The position numbers were made by a program, and so were the translations under genes. The notes below the pieces were generated by a model. It was given only the letters and a program-made list of their open reading frames with translations. It searched no databases and was not told the DNA's origin. DNA of 27,055 bases from an uncultured Faecalibacterium sp. (GTDB lineage Bacteria; Bacillota; Clostridia; Oscillospirales; Ruminococcaceae). The stretch covers positions 1 to 27,055 of the forward strand of contig CAKSTO010000033.1 in NCBI GenBank assembly GCA_934501115.1, written 5' to 3'. Positions 15,216-20,485 of the stretch are shown one piece after another. Each line of letters begins with the position of its first letter. Position 1 is the stretch's first letter.

Positions 15216-15389
15216 ATGAAAATGATGATCAAGACTGTCAACGAAAAGAAAGTTCTGGTTCCTACTGGCAATTTCGCAAGCGATTGGTTCAAATGCTCGA
15301 ACTGCGGCTTTGAGGAGCGCAAACTGATTCCTTCTTGGCAGAACACTTCTACATGCACACAGTGTGGTGGTACTGCATACCGCCAGTAA
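15216..15389 (+). CDS. zinc-ribbon microprotein 2
   Basis: This 57-aa protein has C27-x2-C30 (CSNCGF) and C47-x2-C50 (CTQCGG), a second predicted zinc ribbon and a paralogue of the protein before it. It ends Gly51-Gly52 followed by TAYRQ; both paralogues end in Arg-Gln. A strong AAGGAGG lies 8 nt before the ATG at 15216, the best ribosome binding site in the operon, suggesting it is made in excess of the JAB protein. Its stop codon lies 5 nt before the JAB ATG, so the two are coupled. Confidence 0.8.
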   Translation: MKMMIKTVNEKKVLVPTGNFASDWFKCSNCGFEERKLIPSWQNTSTCTQCGGTAYRQ

Positions 15390-15394
15390 ACGGA

Positions 15395-15895
15395 ATGCGT
15401 TGCACTTTTTCTAGGCGCGCACAGGCTGTTATTGAAATTGAGTTAAACCATTTTCCTGATACTGAAACAGGCGGGCTACTTTTGGGACGCACTGCCCCCG
15501 GAAACGATATTTATATTATTGAAGCCACAGATAGCGGCTATCGGAATACGATACACACACTGGGCAGTTTTCAGTATGATACCGCCTATGAAGAGCACCT
15601 GTGCAATCTTCTCAGCCTGCTTTACCAGCCACCCTTGCAGTTAGTCGGTGTGTGGCACAAACACAACTCCGCGCATCCTAATGATTCACTTCCGTTTTCC
15701 TCTGCGGATGAAAAGATACACCGTCAGCTTATGAAAAACGCCTATCCTTGCGTTTCTGTCTTATTTGAGAAAACCAGTAAAAGCAAGGATAGCATTCATT
15801 ACGATACTCGTATCTTTTTGCTGTCCTCAAATGGAAAGCATCGTGATATCACAAACGTCACTGTATGGGACAAAGATTCATTTCTAACTCTTTAA
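15395..15895 (+). CDS. JAB/JAMM (Mov34-MPN) metallopeptidase
   Basis: This 166-aa protein is a single prokaryotic JAB domain, the zinc isopeptidase fold of deubiquitinases. The catalytic Glu24 is in TETGGLLLG. The zinc ligands His88 and His90 are in GVWHKH. Ser102-x2-Asp105 (FSSADE) completes the JAMM motif. The stretch between His90 and Ser102 is 11 residues, longer than the common 7. No E1, E2, ThiS or MoaD domain is attached. The ATG at 15395 has no clear Shine-Dalgarno and probably depends on coupling to the gene before it; a start at 15335 would overlap that gene by 55 nt. In bacteria JAB proteins process ubiquitin-like or sulfur-carrier tails; the substrate here is unknown. Confidence 0.88.
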   Translation: MRCTFSRRAQAVIEIELNHFPDTETGGLLLGRTAPGNDIYIIEATDSGYRNTIHTLGSFQYDTAYEEHLCNLLSLLYQPPLQLVGVWHKHNSAHPNDSLPFSSADEKIHRQLMKNAYPCVSVLFEKTSKSKDSIHYDTRIFLLSSNGKHRDITNVTVWDKDSFLTL

Positions 15896-15923
15896 TTCAT
15901 ACATAAAGTCACTTCCATATAAC

Positions 15924-15968
15924 AAAAGCACCTGTCGTGGAAAACTCTCCACAGCAGGTGCTTTTTCG
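15924..15968. terminator. bidirectional terminator, right border of the JAB operon
   Basis: AAAAGCACCTG (15924-15934) pairs perfectly with CAGGTGCTTTT (15955-15965), with an inner GTGGA/TCCAC hairpin, followed by T-rich sequence. It serves the JAB operon and the convergent rmlB. Confidence 0.9.
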
Positions 15969-15992
15969 TTGTGTTTTTAGATTTACAATCTG

Positions 15993-17057
15993 TTACTTAT
16001 TCTTGTACATATCCTGATAGTATTTCTGGTAATCACCGCTTGTGACGTGCTCCATCCACTCTTCATGGTTCAGGTACCAGTCGATGGTGAGCACGATGCC
16101 CTTCTCGAACGGGGTCTCGGGGTACCAGCCCAGATCGTTCTTGATCTTGGTGGGGTCGATGCCGTAGCGGCGGTCATGACCCAGACGGTCAGCCACGTGC
16201 TTGATGAGATCTTCGCTGATGCCCTCGTCCTGCAGGCGGTCATGCAGCTGGCTGATAATGGTCTTGACGATGAAGATGTTGGGGCGCTCGTTGTGGCCGC
16301 CCACATTGTACACCTCGCCGATCTTGCCGCCGTTGGCCACCATATCGATCGCCTTGCAGTGATCTTCCACGTACAGCCAGTCGCGGATCTGCATACCGTC
16401 GCCGTAGATGGGCAGCTGCTTGTGGTGCTTGACGTTGTTGATCATCAGGGGGATCAGCTTCTCGGGGAACTGATAGGGGCCGTAGTTATTGGAGCAGCGG
16501 GTGATGTTCACCGGCATGCCGTAGGTATCGTGGAACGCCATAACGAACATATCGGCGCTGGCCTTGGAAGAAGAATAGGGGCTGTGGGGGCAAAGCGGAG
16601 TGGTCTCCATGAAGTAGCCATCCGCACCCAGCGCACCGTACACTTCATCGGTGGACACCTGCAGGTACTTCTTGCCTTCCTTCCAGGTCTTGGCATCGGC
16701 GTTGTACCACGCCTCCTTGGCGCGCTGCAGCAGGTTGACGGTGCCCATCACATTGCTCTGCACAAAGATCTCGGGATTCTTGATGGAGCGATCCACATGG
16801 CTCTCGGCGGCAAAGTTGATGACGTAATCGAAATCGTACTTTGCAAACAGGCTCTCCACCAGTTCCTTGTCGCAGATGTCGCCCTGCACGAACACATGGC
16901 GGGGGTCGCCCTCCACATCCTTCAGGTTTTCCAGATTGCCGGCGTAGGTCAGCTTATCCAGATTGACCAGCAGGATCTCGGGGTATTTCTTGAGCATATA
17001 ATGCACAAAGTTGGAACCAATAAAACCGGCGCAGCCGGTGATCAGATAGGTTTTCAT
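15993..17057 (-). CDS. rfbB: dTDP-glucose 4,6-dehydratase
   Basis: This 354-aa extended short-chain dehydrogenase converts dTDP-glucose to dTDP-4-keto-6-deoxyglucose, step 2 of dTDP-rhamnose synthesis. NAD+ site: TGCAGFIGSNF. Catalytic STDEVYG and Tyr-x3-Lys in PYSSSKASAD are present, and the substrate region RCSNNYGPYQFPEKLIP is typical. The ATG at 17055-17057 is chosen with AGAGGA 10 nt upstream. It is the last gene of the rmlA-rmlD-rmlB operon, 21 nt after rmlD. The usual length is about 350 aa. Confidence 0.96.
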   Translation of the reverse strand: MKTYLITGCAGFIGSNFVHYMLKKYPEILLVNLDKLTYAGNLENLKDVEGDPRHVFVQGDICDKELVESLFAKYDFDYVINFAAESHVDRSIKNPEIFVQSNVMGTVNLLQRAKEAWYNADAKTWKEGKKYLQVSTDEVYGALGADGYFMETTPLCPHSPYSSSKASADMFVMAFHDTYGMPVNITRCSNNYGPYQFPEKLIPLMINNVKHHKQLPIYGDGMQIRDWLYVEDHCKAIDMVANGGKIGEVYNVGGHNERPNIFIVKTIISQLHDRLQDEGISEDLIKHVADRLGHDRRYGIDPTKIKNDLGWYPETPFEKGIVLTIDWYLNHEEWMEHVTSGDYQKYYQDMYKNK

Positions 17058-17078
17058 ATCTTGCAATTCCTCTCTATC

Positions 17079-17996
17079 TCAGTCTTTCATGCCGTTGTCG
17101 CCGTCCCAGTGGGCGAAGAAGCAAGCCAGTGCATCCTTCCAGTCGCGCACATCGTTGCCCACGGTGCAGCGCAGCATCCGGTTGTCCAGAGCGCTCCATT
17201 TGGGGCGGTCGGCACTTTCGGGGTGCTTTGCCTTATACTCCTCGCTGGTGCAGGGAGCCACCGTGGCATCCACGCCGGACAGGCGGATGATCTCGGAAGC
17301 GAAGTCGTACCACGAACAGATGCCCTCGCCGGTGCAGTGGTACAGGCCGTACTCGTGGGTGACACACAGCTGCAGGATCTCGTGTGCCAGATCCACTGCG
17401 TTGGTGGGGTTTCCGCGCTGATCGTTGACCACTTCCAGCTTACCGAACTTTTTGCCCGCATTCACGATGGTCTTGACGAAGTTCTTGCCGTAGTAGCTGT
17501 AGAGCCATGCGGTGCGCACAATGAAGTGGCGGTGGCAGAACTGTTCCACATACTTTTCACCCATGAGCTTGGTGGAGCCGTAAGCGCTGATGGGGCCGGG
17601 AAGGGTGGCCTCGTCCTGTGCAACACCGCCGTTCTCACGGCCGGAGAACACATAGTCGGTGGAGACGTGAACCAGACGGGCACCGGTCTTTTCGGCAGCC
17701 TGTGCCAGATTGCGGGGACCCAGAGCATTTGCCTTAAAGGCGGCATCATGGTTCACCTCGCAGCCATCCACATTGGTGTAGGCGGCGCAGTTGATGATCA
17801 CATCCGGGCGGTTGCGGCGGATGAACTCGTCCACCATCTTATAGTTGGAGATATCCAGATCCGGCAGATCCACAGCAATGACCGTGGCGTTGAGCAGCTT
17901 TTCGGGGATGGGGCCGATCTCGCTGCGGCCCTCGCGCAGCTGCTTGAGGATCTCGGTGCCCAGCTGACCCTTGCAGCCGGTAACAATGATTTTCAT
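17079..17996 (-). CDS. rfbD: dTDP-4-dehydrorhamnose reductase
   Basis: This 305-aa short-chain dehydrogenase carries out the last step to dTDP-L-rhamnose. It shows the nucleotide motif TGCKGQLG, the substrate strands VDLPDLDISN and VIINCAAYTNVDGCE, STDYVFSG, and catalytic YGSTKLMGE. AGAGAGG lies 7 nt before the ATG at 17994-17996. The spacing to rmlA is 19 nt. It needs the 3,5-epimerase RmlC, which is not encoded in this window. Confidence 0.95.
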   Translation of the reverse strand: MKIIVTGCKGQLGTEILKQLREGRSEIGPIPEKLLNATVIAVDLPDLDISNYKMVDEFIRRNRPDVIINCAAYTNVDGCEVNHDAAFKANALGPRNLAQAAEKTGARLVHVSTDYVFSGRENGGVAQDEATLPGPISAYGSTKLMGEKYVEQFCHRHFIVRTAWLYSYYGKNFVKTIVNAGKKFGKLEVVNDQRGNPTNAVDLAHEILQLCVTHEYGLYHCTGEGICSWYDFASEIIRLSGVDATVAPCTSEEYKAKHPESADRPKWSALDNRMLRCTVGNDVRDWKDALACFFAHWDGDNGMKD

Positions 17997-18015
17997 ACAG
18001 ATGCCTCTCTTTAGC

Positions 18016-18903
18016 TTAGTAACGCAGCTTACCGTCTGCAACATTTTTCAGGTGCTGGCCGTAGGGGCTCTTGCCGTAGCGCTCTGCGCTTTCCAGCAGG
18101 GTATCACGGTCGATCCAGCCGTACTTGAATGCGATCTCCTCCGGAGCACTGATCTTGATGCCCTGACGCTTTTCGATCATGCGCACGAAGTCAGCGGCAT
18201 CCACCAGACTATCCATGGTGCCGGTATCCAGCCATGCAAAGCCGCGTCCCAGCAGCTGCACATCCAGCTCGTCCTTCTTCAGGTACATATCATTCAGTGT
18301 GGTGATCTCCAGCTCGCCGCGGGCAGAGGGTTTGACCCGCTTTGCCATTTCGACAACTTCCTTATTGTAGAAGTACAGGCCGGTGATCGCATAATTGCTC
18401 TTGGGGTGCTGAGGTTTTTCTTCCACGCTCAGCACCTTTCCGTCCTTGTCGAACTCCACGATGCCGAAGCGTTCGGGGTCGGACACATAGTAGCCGAACA
18501 CGGTGCAGCGACCCTTGTTTTCGGCATTAGAGGCCGCCGTCTTGAGGATCTTGGAGAAGCCGTTGCCGTAGAAGATATTATCGCCAAGGATCATGGCGCA
18601 GCAGTCGTCGCCGATGAACTCTTCGCCCAGAATAAAGGCCTGTGCCAGACCGTCCGGGGAGGGCTGAACTTTATACTGCAGATGGATGCCGTACTGGCTG
18701 CCATCACCCAGCAGCGCCTCAAAGCGAGGCGTATCGGTCGGGGTGGAGATGATCAGGATGTCCTGAATGCCTGCCAGCATCAGCGTGGACAGAGGGTAAT
18801 AGATCATCGGCTTGTCGTAGACCGGCAGCAGCTGCTTGCTGGTGACCATGGTCAGCGGGTAAAGCCGGGTGCCGGCACCGCCGGCAAGAATGATACCTTT
18901 CAT
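18016..18903 (-). CDS. rfbA: glucose-1-phosphate thymidylyltransferase
   Basis: This 295-aa nucleotidyltransferase makes dTDP-glucose from glucose 1-phosphate and dTTP, the first step of the pathway. The signature MKGIILAGGAGTRLYPLT is intact. SKQLLPVYDKPMIYYPLS, ILGDNIFYGNGF, and the substrate motif EKPQHPKSNYAITGLYFY follow. AAAGGAG lies 9 nt before the ATG. Length matches RmlA (about 290). It heads the operon behind its own promoter at 19075-19103 and a leader with a 12-bp hairpin. Confidence 0.97.
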   Translation of the reverse strand: MKGIILAGGAGTRLYPLTMVTSKQLLPVYDKPMIYYPLSTLMLAGIQDILIISTPTDTPRFEALLGDGSQYGIHLQYKVQPSPDGLAQAFILGEEFIGDDCCAMILGDNIFYGNGFSKILKTAASNAENKGRCTVFGYYVSDPERFGIVEFDKDGKVLSVEEKPQHPKSNYAITGLYFYNKEVVEMAKRVKPSARGELEITTLNDMYLKKDELDVQLLGRGFAWLDTGTMDSLVDAADFVRMIEKRQGIKISAPEEIAFKYGWIDRDTLLESAERYGKSPYGQHLKNVADGKLRY

Positions 18904-18948
18904 TTTTGTGCACTCCTTTAGAATCGATCAATAAAAGTTGTGCAGCTG

Positions 18949-18984
18949 TACGCTGACCGGGCAGAAAACCGGCCGGTCAGCGTA
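18949..18984 (-). promoter_or_regulatory. hairpin in the rmlA leader
   Basis: TACGCTGACCGG (18949-18960) pairs perfectly with CCGGTCAGCGTA (18973-18984), with a 12-nt loop. It lies about 45 nt before the rmlA start in the transcribed leader. Only a short T-rich stretch follows (ACTTTTATT), so a weak attenuator or an mRNA-stabilising structure are both possible. Confidence 0.5.
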
Positions 18985-19074
18985 TGGATTCAAAGCGGAG
19001 CTGCGTCCGCTGTAAACGATTTTAGGGCCGCTCTCCCCTGTCCGGAACGGCAAAATGGGATAGCAGTTCACTTT

Positions 19075-19103
19075 ATTTTACTATCAATTCACATAAAATG
19101 CAA
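19075..19103 (-). promoter_or_regulatory. promoter of the rmlADB operon
   Basis: Minus strand: TTGCAT (19098-19103), 17 bp, TAAAAT (19075-19080). The leader to rmlA is about 165 nt. Confidence 0.6.
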
Positions 19104-19155
19104 GAAGAAATGATGTTCTGCTGCGCAGAAATGCGGTGCCGCTGCGGGGCAATGG

Positions 19156-19181
19156 AGGGCGAATCATCTCAGGGAGAGCTT
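19156..19181 (-). repeat. palindromic repeat, fragment
   Basis: AGGGCGAATCATCTCAGGGAGAGCT resembles parts of the repeat family (CAGCTCTCCC and CGCCCT on the minus strand) but lacks the full inverted structure. Confidence 0.4.
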
Positions 19182-19202
19182 TTTGCAAAACTTCAAGCGT
19201 CC

Positions 19203-19257
19203 TCGCCCTCTCAGTCATCTCGCGCTGCTCGATGCCAGCTCTCCCAAAGGGAGAGCC
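19203..19257 (+). repeat. palindromic repeat, copy B
   Basis: It reads CGCCCTCTCAGTCATC, an inner variable part, GATGCCAGCTCTCCC, AAAG, GGGAGAGC. The inner arms ATC/GAT are weakly paired. The CTCTCCC-AAA-GGGAGAG hairpin is perfect. Confidence 0.7.
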
Positions 19258-19297
19258 CTTGGCAAAACCGCACACTTTGCAGTTGAGCTGGAAACGA

Positions 19298-19350
19298 ACC
19301 CTCTCAGCCTGCTCACTGCATTCGCAGCCAGCTCCCCCGAAGGAGGAGCT
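19298..19350 (+). repeat. palindromic repeat, copy C
   Basis: Same orientation as copy B: ACCCTCTCAGCCTGC, inner TGCA-TTC-GCAG, CCAGCTCCCCC, GAAG, GAGGAGCT. The terminal hairpin is CTCC/GGAG based. Confidence 0.65.
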
Positions 19351-19378
19351 TTTCGCCATCTGCCGGTAAGTAGAGTGA

Positions 19379-19428
19379 AACCTCCCCCTTTCGGGGGAGG
19401 TGGTATCGCGTAGCGATGACGGAGAGGG
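19379..19428 (-). repeat. palindromic repeat, copy D
   Basis: Inverted relative to copies B and C: CCTCCCCCTTTCGGGGGAGG hairpin, then TGGT, inner palindrome ATCGC-GTA-GCGAT, then GACGGAGAGGG. Confidence 0.75.
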
Positions 19429-19496
19429 TACCCCGCCGCGCGGATGTTTCCGCAGGAAACCAGCGCGGCAGCTGCCGCTCACCGCACAAGCCCCTT

Positions 19497-19543
19497 CCCG
19501 TGAAAACGGGACAGCGGAGCGTCCGCAGACGCTCCGCTGTCCC
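19497..19543 (-). terminator. strong hairpin downstream of the glycosyltransferase operon
   Basis: GGGACAGCGGAGCGT (19508-19522) pairs perfectly with 19529-19543, with a 6-nt loop. CCCGT-GAAA-ACGGG (19497-19510) partly overlaps it. On the minus strand only GTTTTC follows; on the plus strand AAACTTAAAAATAATTTTT follows. It is plausibly a terminator about 70 nt after the GT stop, but the T tract is poor. Confidence 0.5.
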
Positions 19544-19612
19544 AAACTTAAAAATAATTTTTCCGCTGAAGATGCGCAAAGCAACGCGGCGCGCATTTCA
19601 AATCGTCCCCGC

Positions 19613-20404
19613 TTACCACGCAAATCCCCACTTGGAAAAGTAGCGCATCAGGCTGCGCAGCTGCCACAAAAAAGGCTTCAGGCTGCGGTGCGCCGCGCGG
19701 TGCCACGCATGAACAGCGGTATACTGTGGCACCAGATACACCTTGCCCTGCGTGCGCATCTTCTGGGTCAGGTCAGCGTCTTCGACGTACATGAAGTAAT
19801 TTTCGTCAAAGCCGTCCACCGCCTTGAAAACCGCTGTGTCTACCGCCGAGAAGCTGCCGGTGCAGAACTCGATTTCGACAGGTTTCGTCAGGTCTTTGTC
19901 TGCCATCAGGTAACGCTCGTTATACTTTGCCCAAAACTTCAGGCAGGGCAGCTGTCGGTAGACCATCGCCCGCACATTGCACCGGCGCAAAGGCAGACGC
20001 TGTGGCCTGCCATCCGGGAAAGTCAGCGCCGGACGGGTCATGACAGCACCCGGGTGCTGTACCATCCAATCCGCAAGGTCGCTCAGGGTGTCCCCGGTCA
20101 GCTGGATATCCGGATTCAGGATGAAGTGCACGCGGCTGTGCAGCAGCGAAAGCACGGTGTTGTGGCCGGTGCCGAAGCCGCCGTTCTCTGTGCGGCAGAG
20201 CACCTCCACCTTCTGGTTCTCGCGGGTGCGCAGGGTGCCGTCCTTCGCGGCCTTGGCAAGGCGCTGGCCGCTGCCGTCCGGGCTGGCATTGTCTACCAGA
20301 TACAGCGTCAGCGGATAGCGAAGGGTACAGTCCAGCACCGTCTGTGCCGCTCTGAGCGCTTCCTCCGCGCCGTTATAAACTACGATACAAGCAGAAAGCT
20401 CCAC
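19613..20404 (-). CDS. GT2-family glycosyltransferase, rhamnosyltransferase-like
   Basis: This 263-aa GT-A fold enzyme is of the WbbL type. Strand 1 is LSACIVVYNGAEEALRAA, the nucleotide Asp is in LYLVDNASPDGSG, and NGGFGTGHNT and the metal-binding FILNPDIQL (DxD-like NPD) follow. FCTGSFSAVD, GFDENYFMYVEDADL (catalytic E-D) and a C-terminal RSLMRYFSKWG complete it. No membrane segment is seen. The start is GTG at 20402-20404 with AGAGGA 6 nt upstream; a TTG six codons earlier is less likely. The rml operon nearby suggests rhamnose as donor sugar, which is an inference. Confidence 0.85.
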   Translation of the reverse strand: MELSACIVVYNGAEEALRAAQTVLDCTLRYPLTLYLVDNASPDGSGQRLAKAAKDGTLRTRENQKVEVLCRTENGGFGTGHNTVLSLLHSRVHFILNPDIQLTGDTLSDLADWMVQHPGAVMTRPALTFPDGRPQRLPLRRCNVRAMVYRQLPCLKFWAKYNERYLMADKDLTKPVEIEFCTGSFSAVDTAVFKAVDGFDENYFMYVEDADLTQKMRTQGKVYLVPQYTAVHAWHRAAHRSLKPFLWQLRSLMRYFSKWGFAW

Positions 20405-20439
20405 CGGGGTTCCTCTTTTCAATCAAAAATTCCTTATAA

Positions 20440-20485
20440 AGCTCGCCCTTCGGGAGAGCTGTCTGCGCAGCAGACTGAGAGGGTT
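20440..20485 (-). repeat. palindromic repeat, copy E (between two glycosyltransferase genes)
   Basis: AGCTCGCCCTTCGGGAGAGCT hairpin, then inner palindrome GTCTGC-GCA-GCAGAC, then TGAGAGGG. Same orientation as copy D. It fills the space directly after the stop of the large glycosyltransferase, inside a probable operon. Confidence 0.75.

Larger units (their letters stand above)
19104..19612. other. non-coding repeat mosaic between the rml operon and the glycosyltransferases
   Basis: About 510 nt without a credible gene. It holds at least three copies of a palindromic repeat plus fragments, a CCGCG...CGCGG hairpin with inner GTTTCC/GGAAAC (19436-19468), GGCAGCTGCC (19467-19476) and a perfect 15-bp hairpin (19508-19543). 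The open frames that cross it have no protein-like composition. Confidence 0.7.

Noticed and set aside
13988..15895. CBASS or bacterial ubiquitination (Bil/BUB) operon
   Set aside because: Only the JAB component fits. I found no CD-NTase, E1, E2 or recognisable ubiquitin-like protein in the cassette.
16047..18014. 655-codon open frame on the plus strand
   Set aside because: It is antisense to rmlB and rmlD, whose motifs are unmistakable. Its His/Val/Leu-rich composition is what the complement of these codons gives.
19156..19428. CRISPR array
   Set aside because: The repeats are few, differ in sequence and orientation, and have no regular spacers or cas genes nearby.
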